A DNA stretch of 42,611 bases. Source: Thiocapsa sp. KS1 (lineage in GTDB: Bacteria; Pseudomonadota; Gammaproteobacteria; Chromatiales; Chromatiaceae). Of the stretch, positions 15,658 through 24,500 are shown piece after piece. The DNA is taken from positions 58,533 through 101,143 of the forward strand of contig NZ_LN848257.1 of assembly GCF_001499735.1 (NCBI RefSeq), written 5' to 3'. Numbering within the stretch: the stretch's first letter is position 1; each line of letters begins with the position of its first letter. Position numbers and translations under genes: made by a program. The notes below the pieces were generated by a model. The model worked only from the letters and a program-made list of their open reading frames with translations, ran no database searches and was not told where the DNA came from.

Positions 15658-16359
15658 TCAGCTCGATCGCAAGGTGGCCAAACCGGCATCGACTCGAATC
15701 ACTTGCCCCGTGGTCATGCGGGCGTCCTCCAGCAGCCACAGCGCGGCACCGGCGACGTCTTCGGGCTCTGCGATCGTTCGCAAGGGGTGCCGTTCGGCCG
15801 CCGCGGTGCGCTTTGCCTCGTTTCCGAGCAGACGTTCGGCGAGCGGTGTCGCCGTCAGGGTCGGCGCGACGGCGTTGACCCGGATGCGCGGCGCGAGCTC
15901 GGCGGCAAGCGATCGCGTCAGGCCCTCCACCGCGCCCTTCGCACTCGCGATCGAGGCGTGAAACGGCAGGCCGGTCCCGACGGCGACCGTGCTGAACAGC
16001 ACGATGCCGGCGGATTCCGCCGCTTTGAGCGCCTTCATTGCACCCTGCAGGGCCCGCACCGCACCGAGCAGATTGATCTCGAGGTCTTCCGTCCACTCCT
16101 TCTCGGCCAGGCGCTCGAAGGGCCGCAGGCGGATGGTGCCGGGGCAATAGACGAGGCCGTCGAGTGTCGTCGGCAGCGCATCCGCGGGGAAGTCGTTCGT
16201 TCGGACGTCCCAGTGCAGACTGGTGACCGCCGGATGATCCGGCGTCGCTTCCGGGTGACGCGAGAGTTGAATCACACGATGGCCGCGCTCGAGAAGCTTC
16301 CCGAGCAGTGCTGCGCCGATGCCGGACGTGCCGCCGACGATCAAATAGGTTTTTGACAT
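15658..16359 (-). CDS. SDR-fold protein lacking the catalytic tyrosine
   Basis: 233 residues, short-chain dehydrogenase/reductase fold. The NAD(P)-binding GGTSGIG (residues 9-15) and the catalytic-type Ser123 (VLFSTVAVG) are present, as is Lys141, but the YxxxK tyrosine is Ile137 (HASIASAK). The usual NAG after strand 4 is CPG. The C-terminal VDAGLATL resembles the normal VDGG end. Proteins with HASxAxAKGAVEGL occur as a recognisable SDR subgroup, so this is likely a lineage trait rather than a sequencing error; the reaction is unknown. Single gene, convergent with hpf. Confidence 0.88.
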   Translation of the reverse strand: MSKTYLIVGGTSGIGAALLGKLLERGHRVIQLSRHPEATPDHPAVTSLHWDVRTNDFPADALPTTLDGLVYCPGTIRLRPFERLAEKEWTEDLEINLLGAVRALQGAMKALKAAESAGIVLFSTVAVGTGLPFHASIASAKGAVEGLTRSLAAELAPRIRVNAVAPTLTATPLAERLLGNEAKRTAAAERHPLRTIAEPEDVAGAALWLLEDARMTTGQVIRVDAGLATLRSS

Positions 16360-16419
16360 TTCGAGTCCCTAAGGAACGGGTTGAGGTGTAGCAGGGCAGG
16401 TTCAGGCGGGGTGAAAGTT

Positions 16420-16458
16420 TTGCAAGACCTGGACAACCTGCCTTGCGATCCTGGACAA
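16420..16458. repeat. Direct repeat TTGC-CCTGGACAA, two copies
   Basis: TTGCAAGACCTGGACAA (16420-16436) and TTGCGATCCTGGACAA (16443-16458) are in tandem with a period of about 22-23 bp, two helical turns, in the divergent gap between the SDR gene and the NDUFA9-like gene. Spacing on one face of the helix is what a dimeric or cooperative DNA-binding protein would use. No regulator is known. Confidence 0.5.
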
Positions 16459-16528
16459 AATACGCATCTGTCGAAGGGTATCGTCCACGGGACTCGTCTC
16501 GGTTCGGATCGCCCCGATATTCTCGATC

Positions 16529-16614
16529 TAAACCGCGCCGGCTCCGACGATCGTCGGAGCCGGCGCGGTCAAGCCAATCCAACAAACGACGCATACCGCA
16601 CCCGGCGCGGTTTA
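16529..16614. repeat. TAAACCGCG dispersed repeat, copy B
   Basis: 86 bp, inverted relative to copy A. The hairpin half is a perfect 36-bp palindrome without loop (16533-16568). The other half has, on the minus strand, AACCGCGCCGGGTGCGG and the core ATGCGTCGTTT. It ends 55 bp before the start of the NDUFA9-like gene, so it could form a strong structure in that transcript if transcription starts upstream. Confidence 0.85.
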
Positions 16615-16669
16615 GGCCGGATGACGGCACGTCGTCCGCCACACCCCATCAACGCGAAAGGAGGCTCAT

Positions 16670-17593
16670 ATGAAGGTTGCCATCATCGGCGGTACCGGTT
16701 TTGTCGGCACCAACATCTCTCGGCACTTGATCGCCGCCGGGCATCGGCCGCGGCTTCTGGTCCGGTCGGGCAGCGAGCAGAAGGTCGCTCAGCCGGAGCA
16801 TTGCGATATCGTCCCGGGTGACGTCGCCGATTCGGTTGCGCTCGATCGTTGTCTGGAGGGCTCGGATGCGGTGATCTATTTGATCGGCATCCTGCGCGAG
16901 TTTCCGAGCCGCGGGATCACCTTCGATGCGCTGCAGCGTGTCGGTGTCGAGGACACGATCGCGGCGGCGAAGCGGCAAGGCGTGGGCCGGTTCATCCTGA
17001 TGAGTGCCAACGGCGTTCATGTCGAGGGCACGCCCTATCAGCGCAGCAAGGCGCTTGCCGAGGCGGCGCTCAAGGCATCCGGGCTGCGCTGGACCATCTT
17101 CCGCCCCTCGGTCATCTTCGGCGACCCGGACGGCCGGATGGAGTTTTGCTCCCAGCTCAAGAAGGACATCATCGACAGCCCGATGCCGGCACCGCTCTTC
17201 TACAGCGGCCTCTTTCCCAAGAATGCGGGCGGTTTCGAGCTGGCTCCCGTCCATATCGACGACGTCGCGGCGGCCTTCGTGCTGGCCGTGAACGAGTCGC
17301 GCACCGAGTCCCAGACCTACAGTCTCTGCGGACCGCAGCGTCTGAGCTGGAAGGCGATCCTGACCACGATCGCCGCGGCGTCGGGCAAGACGAAGCTGAT
17401 GCTGCCGGCCCCGGCGATGGCCATCAAGGCGACCGCGAGTCTGCTCGACCGCTATCCCTGGTTTCCCATCTCGCGCGATCAGATCCGGATGTTGATGGAG
17501 GGGAACGTCTGCTACGAGAACGACAGTTTCGCCCGGCTTGGCCTGACCCCGACCCCATTCGGTGTCGACCAGTTGGGGTACTTGAGCCGATAG
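16670..17593 (+). CDS. NAD(P)-binding protein of the complex I NDUFA9 type
   Basis: 307 residues, atypical/extended SDR. Rossmann motif GGTGFVGTN (residues 8-16), then the family's GDVADSVALDRCLEGSDAVIYLIGIL. The segment KALAEAALKASGLRWTIFRPSVIFG is the hallmark of NDUFA9-like and YbjT-like proteins; the Tyr/Lys pair is degenerate (YQRSK). Relatives bind NADPH and are linked to quinones or complex I assembly; no enzymatic activity can be asserted. A strong ribosome site AAAGGAGG precedes the ATG. Monocistronic; ends 10 bp from the convergent mtgA. Confidence 0.85.
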   Translation: MKVAIIGGTGFVGTNISRHLIAAGHRPRLLVRSGSEQKVAQPEHCDIVPGDVADSVALDRCLEGSDAVIYLIGILREFPSRGITFDALQRVGVEDTIAAAKRQGVGRFILMSANGVHVEGTPYQRSKALAEAALKASGLRWTIFRPSVIFGDPDGRMEFCSQLKKDIIDSPMPAPLFYSGLFPKNAGGFELAPVHIDDVAAAFVLAVNESRTESQTYSLCGPQRLSWKAILTTIAAASGKTKLMLPAPAMAIKATASLLDRYPWFPISRDQIRMLMEGNVCYENDSFARLGLTPTPFGVDQLGYLSR

Positions 17594-17603
17594 GTCGGCG
17601 CGA

Positions 17604-18320
17604 TCAGAGCTTGTTGAGATAGGACACGCCGCCGAGCTGCGCCATCTGACGTCGGATCCAGGTGGCGCGACGCTGGACCGTCGCCGAGGGTGTTTCGAGT
17701 CGATAGATGTTGGGATTCGGCAGCACGGCGGCGATCAGGGCGGCATCCGCGCTGCTCAGCGCCATCACCGGGCGATCGAAATAGCGCCAGCTCGCGGCCC
17801 CGACGCCGAAGGTGTCGGGGCTGAGCTGGGCGATGTTGAGATAGACCTCGAGGATCCGTTCCTTGGGCCAAAGCGTCTCGATCAGGAGCGTGTACCAGAC
17901 CTCGAGTCCCTTGCGGATCGGGTCGCGGCCGGACCAGAGGAAGAGGTTTTTTGCCGTCTGCTGGCTGATGGTGCTCGCCCCGCGCAGCCGCTCCCCGGCA
18001 CGATAGCGCTCCCAAGCGCGCTCGATCTCGATGGTGTCGAATCCGCCGTGACCGGGGAAGCGCTGATCCTCCGCGGCAATGACGGCGAGCTTGACGGCCG
18101 CCGGGATGGCGTCCCAGTCGGCCCACTCGTGATAGACGTAAGGCGGGTCGCCGGGCTCGGAATGGGCAGTGATCCAGCGCTGAATCATGAAGGCCGAGGT
18201 CGGCGGGTCGACCCAGCGCAGGATCAAGACCGACACGACCGACAGCGCCATCATGCCCGCGAGCACGAGCGCGATCCGGCGCAACAGCATTTTCCGAGAG
18301 CGTTTTTTTCGAGCGGCCAT
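17604..18320 (-). CDS. mtgA: Monofunctional peptidoglycan transglycosylase
   Basis: 238 residues (E. coli MtgA 242). Inner-membrane GT51 enzyme polymerising lipid II. A single N-terminal membrane anchor (about residues 12-34) is followed by the GT51 motifs: EDQRFPGHGGFD with the catalytic Glu, GASTISQQTAKNLFLW, and KERILEVYLNIAQL; the second acidic residue normally comes in this last region. There is no transpeptidase domain, which fits the monofunctional class. 106 bp downstream of the LysR gene on the same strand. Confidence 0.95.
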   Translation of the reverse strand: MAARKKRSRKMLLRRIALVLAGMMALSVVSVLILRWVDPPTSAFMIQRWITAHSEPGDPPYVYHEWADWDAIPAAVKLAVIAAEDQRFPGHGGFDTIEIERAWERYRAGERLRGASTISQQTAKNLFLWSGRDPIRKGLEVWYTLLIETLWPKERILEVYLNIAQLSPDTFGVGAASWRYFDRPVMALSSADAALIAAVLPNPNIYRLETPSATVQRRATWIRRQMAQLGGVSYLNKL

Positions 18321-18426
18321 GATTGCGGGTCATGCAAGCGGGTGATCGGAGCGCCTCGGAGCGATCCGTCCAAGTCGTGTCGCCGAAGTATCCGGACACT
18401 GATTCGGCGGGTCAAACCCGACCGAG

Positions 18427-19347
18427 TTATTCGGCTCGAAGATTCCCCGGCGCACCGCCCAGCGCCGCTTCGAGCATGTCGATAAAGACGCGCGTCTTCG
18501 CCGGCATCAGGCGGCGACCGGGGAAGACCGCCCAGGCCGTCTGCGCCGGAAGCGACCACGCCGGAAGCACGCGCCGCAGGCTGCCCTGCTCGACATCGCG
18601 CGCGGCGTAACAGTCCGGGACGGCGGCGATCCCGACCCCGGAGCCGGCCAAGCGGATCAGGATGTCGGGCGAGTTCGCGGCGATGCGGCCCTCGGGCAGC
18701 CCCTCCCAGTGTGCCGTCCCGGCGGTCAGGGTCCAAGGTGTCGCTTCCCCGTCGCGCCCGACGAGACAGAGGGCCCGGTGTGGGAGCAGATCGTCCGGGA
18801 TCGCCGGGTCGCCGTGCTCGGACAGGTAGCTCGGGGCCGCATAGAGACCGATCGGGAAGAGCGCGAGACGGCGCGCGGCCAGCAGTGCATCGTTCGGCAG
18901 TGCTCCGGTGCGCACCGCAATGTCGAAGCCCTCGCCGAGGAGATCCACGCGTCGCGGGGACAGATCCAGCTCCAGCATGACCGCCGGGTGGCGTGCGATG
19001 TAGGTCGCCAGCATTTTGCTCAGAAGTAGGGTCGCGAAATCGCCCGGCATCGAGACGCGCAGCCGTCCGGTGGGTCGGGTTTGGCGATGCTCGGCGAGCG
19101 CACGCACCGCGTCGACCTCGTCGGCGACCTGGCGAGCGTGCGCGAGCAGATGCTCGCCGAGCTCGGTCAAGGTCAGGCGCCGTGTGGTGCGCAGCATCAG
19201 GCGTTCGCCCAGCCGGTCTTCGAGCACGGAGATCCGGCGCGAGACGGTCGATTTGGGCAGACCGATTCGCTCGGCGGCACGGCTGAAGCTCCCCGCCTCG
19301 GCGACATGGGCGAAGATCAGAAGGTCGTTGGGTTCGAATTGTTCCAT
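18427..19347 (-). CDS. LysR-family transcriptional regulator
   Basis: 306 residues from the ATG at 19347 (MEQFEPNDLLIFAHV). N-terminal winged HTH: GSFSRAAERIGLPKSTVSRRISVLEDRLGERLMLRTTRRLTLTELG, followed by the linker helix and a periplasmic-binding-protein-like effector domain from about residue 90. It is divergent from azoR, with a nested palindrome in the 95-bp gap, so by the usual LysR logic it controls azoR-pirin-yqhD and itself; the inducer is probably a quinone or other electrophile (inference). An ATG at 19389 would lengthen the N-terminus by 14 residues. It is of the CrgA-like subgroup in which regulators sit beside oxidoreductases. Confidence 0.92.
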   Translation of the reverse strand: MEQFEPNDLLIFAHVAEAGSFSRAAERIGLPKSTVSRRISVLEDRLGERLMLRTTRRLTLTELGEHLLAHARQVADEVDAVRALAEHRQTRPTGRLRVSMPGDFATLLLSKMLATYIARHPAVMLELDLSPRRVDLLGEGFDIAVRTGALPNDALLAARRLALFPIGLYAAPSYLSEHGDPAIPDDLLPHRALCLVGRDGEATPWTLTAGTAHWEGLPEGRIAANSPDILIRLAGSGVGIAAVPDCYAARDVEQGSLRRVLPAWSLPAQTAWAVFPGRRLMPAKTRVFIDMLEAALGGAPGNLRAE

Positions 19348-19389
19348 AGGTGGGACAATGTTATCCGATTCGACGCCTACTCTCGGCAT

Positions 19390-19433
19390 CTCGGCATCAA
19401 TATATCGGGTAACAGATTAAACCCGATGCCGAG
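19390..19433. promoter_or_regulatory. Candidate LysR operator upstream of azoR
   Basis: Inner inverted repeat ATCGGGT-N10-ACCCGAT (19404-19427) nested in an outer pair CTCGGCATC (19390-19398) / GATGCCGAG (19425-19433). It lies 10-53 bp before the azoR start codon, between azoR and the divergent LysR gene. The size and AT-rich centre fit a LysR-type recognition site. Confidence 0.6.
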
Positions 19434-19442
19434 AACGACACG

Positions 19443-20057
19443 ATGAACATCCTTCAGATCAATGCCAGCGCGCGCCGCGAGGGCGCCAACTCCACCCGAA
19501 TCGCCGAGGCCGTCGTCGAACGCCTGCGCGCAGAGAATCCGACGGCACGCGTGCAGGTCCGTGACCTGGCCAGCCAACCTCATCCGATCCTGGACGAGAC
19601 TGCGCTCGTCGCACTCTCGACGCCGCCCGAGCAGCGTACCCCCGATCAGGCCGCGCGCGTGGCGCTCGACGATGCCCTGATCGCCGAGGTGCAGGCGGCC
19701 GACGCGATCGTGCTCGGCGTGCCGATGTACAACTTCGGCGTGCCGGCGCAACTGAAGAACTGGATCGACGCGATTGCTCGGGTCGGCGTGACCTTCCGCT
19801 ACACGGAGCAGGGGCCGGTCGGTCTGCTTGCGGGTCGGCGCGTCTATGTGGCGCTGGCGCGCGGCGGTCGCTATCGCAATACCCCGGCAGACAGCCAGGT
19901 GCCCTATCTGAAAACGCTGCTCGGGTTTCTCGGCATGACCGATGTGCGGTTCATCTACGCGGAAGGTCTCAACATGGGACCCGAGTCGGCCGAGCGGGGT
20001 TTCGCCGAGGCCGAGGCCGATCTCGACGCGGCCTTTGCCCGAGCATTGGCGGTTTGA
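19443..20057 (+). CDS. azoR: FMN-dependent NADH azoreductase / quinone reductase
   Basis: 204 residues (E. coli AzoR 201). Flavodoxin-fold homodimer that reduces quinones and azo dyes by two-electron transfer. Visible: the FMN-phosphate region [18 protein letters not shown] near the N-terminus, the flavin-contacting [35 protein letters not shown], and the C-terminal ARGGRY...[26 protein letters not shown]. First gene of a same-strand set with a pirin (51 bp on) and a YqhD-type reductase, facing a LysR gene. Confidence 0.94.
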   Translation: MNILQINASARREGANSTRIAEAVVERLRAENPTARVQVRDLASQPHPILDETALVALSTPPEQRTPDQAARVALDDALIAEVQAADAIVLGVPMYNFGVPAQLKNWIDAIARVGVTFRYTEQGPVGLLAGRRVYVALARGGRYRNTPADSQVPYLKTLLGFLGMTDVRFIYAEGLNMGPESAERGFAEAEADLDAAFARALAV

Positions 20058-20108
20058 AGAGGTCTTAGAGGCGCAGCGCTGTGGCGCTGCAAACCAGGAG
20101 TGATCCAG

Positions 20109-20981
20109 ATGACACAAACCAATTTTCAAGTCCATTCCGTGCGGCGGTCCCGCACCATCGAGCGACTGGTCGTCGGCCAGGCGACCACCGACGGTGCCGG
20201 CGTGAACCTGATCCGGGTACTGACCCATCCGTTGCAGCAGCGGCTCGATCCCTTCCTGATGCTCGATGCCTTCGGCAGCGACGACCCGGACGACTATATC
20301 GCCGGCTTTCCGGATCATCCGCACCGCGGCTTCGAGACCGTGACCTATATGATCGCCGGGCGCATGCTGCATCGCGACAGCGCGGGGCACGAAGGTCTGA
20401 TCGAGACCGGCGGCGTGCAGTGGATGACGGCGGGCAGCGGTCTGGTCCATTCCGAGATCCCGCAACAATCGGAAGGGCGGATGGAAGGCTTCCAGCTCTG
20501 GCTCAACCTGCCGGCGCGCGAGAAGATGATCCCGCCCTGGTATCGCAACTTCACCGCGAGCGAGCTGCCGTGCTTCCGGACCGAGGCGGGCGTGGCGGTG
20601 ACGGTGATCGCCGGAGAGACTCACGGCGTGACCGGCGCGGTGACACGGGAGACGACGGCACCGTTGTTTCTCGATCTGCATCTACCGGCAGGTACACGGT
20701 TCGAGCAGACGCTTCCGATCGAGCAAAATGCCTTCATCTACGTCTATCGAGGCGAGGTGGGCGTCGCCGGGCGGTCGGTCCAGTCGCAGCGCATGGCGAT
20801 CCTCGCCAACGATGCAGACGCCGACGGCGTGGTCATCGACGCAGCGGACGAGTCACGGGTCCTGCTGATCGCCGGGCGCCCGTTGCGCGAGCCGATCGTA
20901 CAACACGGCCCCTTCGTCATGAACACCATGCAAGAGATTCAACAAGCGGTGCGTGACTACAGTGCCGGGCGTCTCGCCTGA
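20109..20981 (+). CDS. Pirin family protein
   Basis: 290 residues. Double cupin (bicupin) metal protein; bacterial homologues such as YhhW have quercetinase activity and others bind metabolic enzymes. Metal ligands are visible in the first cupin: His70 and His72 (DHPHRGFET), then His114 and Glu116 (GLVHSEIP). The ATG at 20109 is preceded by AGGAG at 20096-20100, so it is preferred over the GTG at 20100. Its place between azoR and yqhD suggests a role in detoxifying aromatic or quinoid compounds (inference). Confidence 0.93.
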   Translation: MTQTNFQVHSVRRSRTIERLVVGQATTDGAGVNLIRVLTHPLQQRLDPFLMLDAFGSDDPDDYIAGFPDHPHRGFETVTYMIAGRMLHRDSAGHEGLIETGGVQWMTAGSGLVHSEIPQQSEGRMEGFQLWLNLPAREKMIPPWYRNFTASELPCFRTEAGVAVTVIAGETHGVTGAVTRETTAPLFLDLHLPAGTRFEQTLPIEQNAFIYVYRGEVGVAGRSVQSQRMAILANDADADGVVIDAADESRVLLIAGRPLREPIVQHGPFVMNTMQEIQQAVRDYSAGRLA

Positions 20982-21013
20982 GCGACGAGCTCGCGCCACA
21001 ACGGAGCCTACGA

Positions 21014-22168
21014 ATGCAGAACTTTGTCTTCCACAATCCCACCCGAATCCTCTTCGGTGAAGGTCAAATCGCAGCGATCGGTCCGGAGATCCCGAGCGGC
21101 GCCCGGGTGCTGATCACCTACGGCGGCGGCAGCGTCGTGAAGACGGGTACCCTGGCCGAGGTCAAGGCGGCGCTGGGCGAGACGGACTATCTGGAATTCG
21201 GCGGCATCGAGCCGAACCCGACCTACGAGACCCTGATGCAGGCGGTCGAGCTCGCTCGGCGCGAGAAGGTCGATTTCCTGCTCGCCGTCGGCGGCGGCTC
21301 GGTGATCGACGGGACCAAGTTCATCGCCGCGGCCATTCCCTTCGAGGGCGAGCCTTGGGATATCCTCGCCAAGCATGCGCCGATCACCTCCGCGGTGCCC
21401 TTCGGCAGCGTGCTGACGTTGCCGGCGACCGGCTCGGAGATGAACGCGGGCTCGGTCGTCACGCGGCGTGCCACGCACGATAAGCTCGCCTTCATCCATC
21501 CGCTGGTCTTCCCGCGCTTCTCGGTGCTGGACCCGACCAAGACCTATACGCTGCCGCCGCGTCAGGTCGCCAACGGTGTCGTCGATGCCTTCGTGCACAT
21601 CGCCGAGCAGTATCTGACCTATCCGGCCGATGCCAAGGTGCAGGACCGCTTCGCCGAAGGGCTGCTCCTGACTCTGATCGAGGAAGGCCCCAAGGCGCTG
21701 TCCGAGCCCGAGAACTATGCGGTGCGCGCCAACCTCATGTGGACGGCGACCCTCGCGCTGAACGGACTCATCGGCGCCGGCGTGCCGCAGGATTGGGCGA
21801 CCCACATGGTCGGCCACGAGATCACTGCGCTGCATGGGTTGGATCATGCTCAGACCCTGGCCGTCGTCCTGCCGGCGATGTTGCAGGTCAGACGGTTCGA
21901 CAAACGCGGGAAGCTTCTGCAATACGCCGAACGGGTCTGGGGCCTGCGTGACGGCGACGAGGACGCGCGCATCGATGCGGCCATCGAGCGTACCCGTGAC
22001 TTCTTCGAGTCGCTCCAGGTCCCGACACGGCTTTCGGGCTACGGGATCGGCGCCGAGGCGATCCCGCCGCTGGTCGATCAGCTCGAGCGTCACGGCATGA
22101 CCGCGCTCGGCGAGCGGCAGGATGTCGATCTCGCACGCTCGCGCCAGGTGCTCGAGCTGGCGCTCTAA
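21014..22168 (+). CDS. yqhD: YqhD-type iron/zinc NADPH-dependent aldehyde reductase
   Basis: 384 residues, nearly the E. coli YqhD length and similar along its whole length. Group III metal-dependent alcohol dehydrogenase that uses NADPH to reduce short-chain and lipid-peroxidation aldehydes. The NADPH-binding loops ITYGGGSVVKTG and AVGGGSVIDGTKFIAAA are present, and the four metal ligands fall at Asp191, His195, His264 and His278 (equivalent to E. coli D194, H198, H267, H281). Third gene of the LysR-linked set, 32 bp after the pirin gene. A GC-rich hairpin follows the stop. Confidence 0.95.
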   Translation: MQNFVFHNPTRILFGEGQIAAIGPEIPSGARVLITYGGGSVVKTGTLAEVKAALGETDYLEFGGIEPNPTYETLMQAVELARREKVDFLLAVGGGSVIDGTKFIAAAIPFEGEPWDILAKHAPITSAVPFGSVLTLPATGSEMNAGSVVTRRATHDKLAFIHPLVFPRFSVLDPTKTYTLPPRQVANGVVDAFVHIAEQYLTYPADAKVQDRFAEGLLLTLIEEGPKALSEPENYAVRANLMWTATLALNGLIGAGVPQDWATHMVGHEITALHGLDHAQTLAVVLPAMLQVRRFDKRGKLLQYAERVWGLRDGDEDARIDAAIERTRDFFESLQVPTRLSGYGIGAEAIPPLVDQLERHGMTALGERQDVDLARSRQVLELAL

Positions 22169-22176
22169 TCCCGACT

Positions 22177-22218
22177 CCCCCGGGAAAGAGATCGACTGCA
22201 AGTCGACGATCCCGGGGG
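22177..22218 (+). terminator. GC-rich hairpin after yqhD
   Basis: CCCCCGGGA (22177-22185) pairs exactly with TCCCGGGGG (22210-22218); an inner TCGACT/AGTCGA pair (22192-22206) extends the structure. Position 9 bp after the yqhD stop fits a transcription end, but only a weak T-rich stretch (CTTTGC) follows. Confidence 0.5.
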
Positions 22219-22369
22219 CGGGTGCTTTGCGGCACATGCCCATCGCCCCCGTGTCTGCTATGATTCGCCCTCATTTCAGACACCCGCTCGCGCGCCCTGC
22301 CGACCGAATCGGCTTGCGTGCACGCCTGCCGCGCGCTCCTCACCCTATCCCCGGGCGACCTTCAGCTTC

Positions 22370-24172
22370 ATGACAGACCTCAGTCATATCCGAAATTTTT
22401 CGATCATCGCCCATATCGACCACGGCAAGTCGACCATCGCCGACCGCTTTATCCAACACAGCGGAGCCTTGACCGATCGCGAGATGTCGAGCCAGGTGCT
22501 CGATTCGATGGATCTGGAGCGCGAGCGCGGGATTACGATCAAGGCGCAGAGCGTCACGCTCGACTTCAAGGCGCGCAACGGCGAGATCTATCAGCTGAAC
22601 TTCATCGACACGCCCGGGCATGTCGACTTCTCCTACGAAGTCTCGCGCTCGCTCGCCGCCTGCGAGGGCGCGCTGCTGGTCGTGGATGCCGCCCAAGGCG
22701 TGGAGGCGCAGAGCGTCGCCAATTGCTATACCGCCATCGAGCAGGGGCTCGAGGTCCTGCCGGTCCTGAACAAGATCGACCTGCCCTCGGCCGAGCCCGA
22801 GCGGGTCATCAAGGAGATCGAGGAGATCATCGGTCTGGACGCCGAGGATGCCCTGCGCGTCAGTGCCAAGACGGGCGAGGGGATCCCGGAGCTGCTTGAG
22901 GCCCTCGTTCAGCGCATCCCGCCGCCGCGCGGGGACGTGAATGCGCCCTTGCAGGCGTTGATCATCGATTCCTGGTTCGACCCTTATGTGGGCGTCGTCT
23001 CGCTGGTGCGCGTGATGAACGGCGAGATGCGCCGTCGCGACAAGATCCTCATCATGTCGACCGGCCGCACGCAACAGGTCGACGCGGTCGGCGTCTTCAC
23101 GCCGAAGAAGACCGAGCGCGATCGTCTGGGCGCGGGCGAGGTCGGGTACATGATCGCCGGCATCAAGGAGATCGACGGCGCACCGGTCGGCGACACCATC
23201 ACCCGTCCGGATGCGCCGGCTCCCAAGCTGCCGGGCTTCAAAGAGGTCCGTCCGCGGGTCTTCGCGGGGCTCTATACCGTCATTTCCGACGACTACGAGG
23301 ACCTGCGCGAGGCATTGGGCAAGCTGCGGCTCAACGATGCGGCTTTGAATTACGAGCCCGAGGTTTCCCAAGCACTGGGCTTCGGTTTCCGCTGCGGCTT
23401 CCTCGGGATGCTGCATATGGAGATCATCCAGGAGCGCCTCGAGCGCGAGTATGACCTGGATCTGATCACGACCGCGCCGACCGTGGTCTACGAGGTGCTG
23501 CGCTCGGACGGCGAGGTCATCAAGATCGACAATCCGGCGAACCTGCCGGACCCGGGTCAGATCCGCGAGGTCCGCGAGCCCATTATCGAGGCGCATATCC
23601 TGGTGCCGCAGGACTATCTGGGTTCGGTGATCAACCTCTGCATCGAGAAGCGCGGGGTTCAGAAGCAGCTGCAATATCTCGGCGGCCAGGTGCAGGCGAG
23701 CTACGAGCTGCCGTTGAGCGAGGTGGTGCTGGATTTCTTCGACCGGCTGAAGTCGGTCAGTCGCGGTTACGCATCGTTCGAGTACGAGTTCAAGCGCTTC
23801 CAGGCCGCCGACCTGGTCAAGCTGGATGTCCTGATCAACGGCGACAAGGTGGACTCGCTCTCCTCGATCGTACACCGCGCACTCTCGCAAAGCCGCGGTC
23901 GCGACGTGACCGAGCGGATGAAGGAGCTGATCCCGCGTCAGATGTTCGAGGTGGCGATCCAGGCCGCGATCGGGACCAAGGTCATCGCCCGCACCACGGT
24001 CAAGCCGTTGCGCAAGAACGTCACGGCCAAATGCTACGGCGGCGACGTGAGCCGCAAGCGCAAGCTGCTGGAAAAGCAAAAGGCCGGTAAAAAGCGCATG
24101 AAGCAGGTCGGGCGAGTCGAGATCCCGCAGGAGGCGTTTCTTGCGGTGCTTCAGGTCGGCAAAGATAATTAA
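22370..24172 (+). CDS. lepA: Elongation factor 4 (LepA)
   Basis: 600 residues (E. coli 599). Translational GTPase that acts on stalled or back-translocating ribosomes and affects initiation. G1 motif AHIDHGKST at about residue 13, switch [16 protein letters not shown] and SAKTGEG G4/G5 motifs; domains II, III and V follow, then the LepA-specific C-terminal domain ending [27 protein letters not shown]. Located directly upstream of lepB, the conserved order. A repeat copy begins 6 bp after the stop codon. Confidence 0.97.
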   Translation: MTDLSHIRNFSIIAHIDHGKSTIADRFIQHSGALTDREMSSQVLDSMDLERERGITIKAQSVTLDFKARNGEIYQLNFIDTPGHVDFSYEVSRSLAACEGALLVVDAAQGVEAQSVANCYTAIEQGLEVLPVLNKIDLPSAEPERVIKEIEEIIGLDAEDALRVSAKTGEGIPELLEALVQRIPPPRGDVNAPLQALIIDSWFDPYVGVVSLVRVMNGEMRRRDKILIMSTGRTQQVDAVGVFTPKKTERDRLGAGEVGYMIAGIKEIDGAPVGDTITRPDAPAPKLPGFKEVRPRVFAGLYTVISDDYEDLREALGKLRLNDAALNYEPEVSQALGFGFRCGFLGMLHMEIIQERLEREYDLDLITTAPTVVYEVLRSDGEVIKIDNPANLPDPGQIREVREPIIEAHILVPQDYLGSVINLCIEKRGVQKQLQYLGGQVQASYELPLSEVVLDFFDRLKSVSRGYASFEYEFKRFQAADLVKLDVLINGDKVDSLSSIVHRALSQSRGRDVTERMKELIPRQMFEVAIQAAIGTKVIARTTVKPLRKNVTAKCYGGDVSRKRKLLEKQKAGKKRMKQVGRVEIPQEAFLAVLQVGKDN

Positions 24173-24178
24173 ACATTG

Positions 24179-24231
24179 AACCGCGTCTGGAGCGATATGC
24201 GTTATTTCGCGTTGGATCGGTCTTGCCGGGC
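24179..24231. repeat. TAAACCGCG dispersed repeat, copy E (partial)
   Basis: One half-element: AACCGCGTCTGGAGCG, core ATGCGTTATTT and GTTGGATCGGTCTTGCCGG, aligning with the left halves of copies A, B, C and D. The closing CGCGGTTTA is missing. It lies in the 328-bp lepA-lepB gap, where repeats are otherwise the only recognisable content. Confidence 0.6.
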
Positions 24232-24295
24232 GAATGAACGTTTGAATCGACGCTGTTCAAGTGATAAAGGGATTTCAGGGAAATGAACGACCGGC

Positions 24296-24380
24296 GTGTA
24301 GGTGCGAATTTATTCGCACGCACAGCCCTTGATGTCTTCCGGGCATTCGCAGCCGAGACGCTTGTTCCCGAAAATCACCT
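24296..24380. repeat. Palindromic interspersed repeat, GTAGGTGCGAAT family, copy 2
   Basis: GTGTAGGTGCGAATTTATTCGCAC (24296-24319 in outline: GTAGGTGCGAAT then ATTCGCAC) is a short hairpin equal to the joined inner arms of copy 1 at 8521-8615. The right end AAATCACCT (24372-24380) matches the right end of copy 1 exactly. The left AGGTGATTT end is not visible. Confidence 0.65.
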
Positions 24381-24500
24381 TAATATTTTTTCGATGCGTT
24401 GTTGGATGGTCGATCGGTCTTCTCGACGCTGAGAGCTGGTAACCGATCGCATCGTCGCGGCGCTATCCATGGTTCACCGAGAGAACTCATAAACCTAACC

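Noticed and set aside
19377-20681. 434-residue minus-strand open frame across azoR and pirin
   Set aside because: Antisense shadow; codon pattern follows the third positions of the real genes, and it would cross the LysR-azoR control region.
22340-24079. 579-residue open frame on the minus strand across lepA
   Set aside because: Antisense shadow of a highly conserved gene in GC-rich DNA; composition is His/Gln/Leu/Asp-rich and has no recognisable domain.
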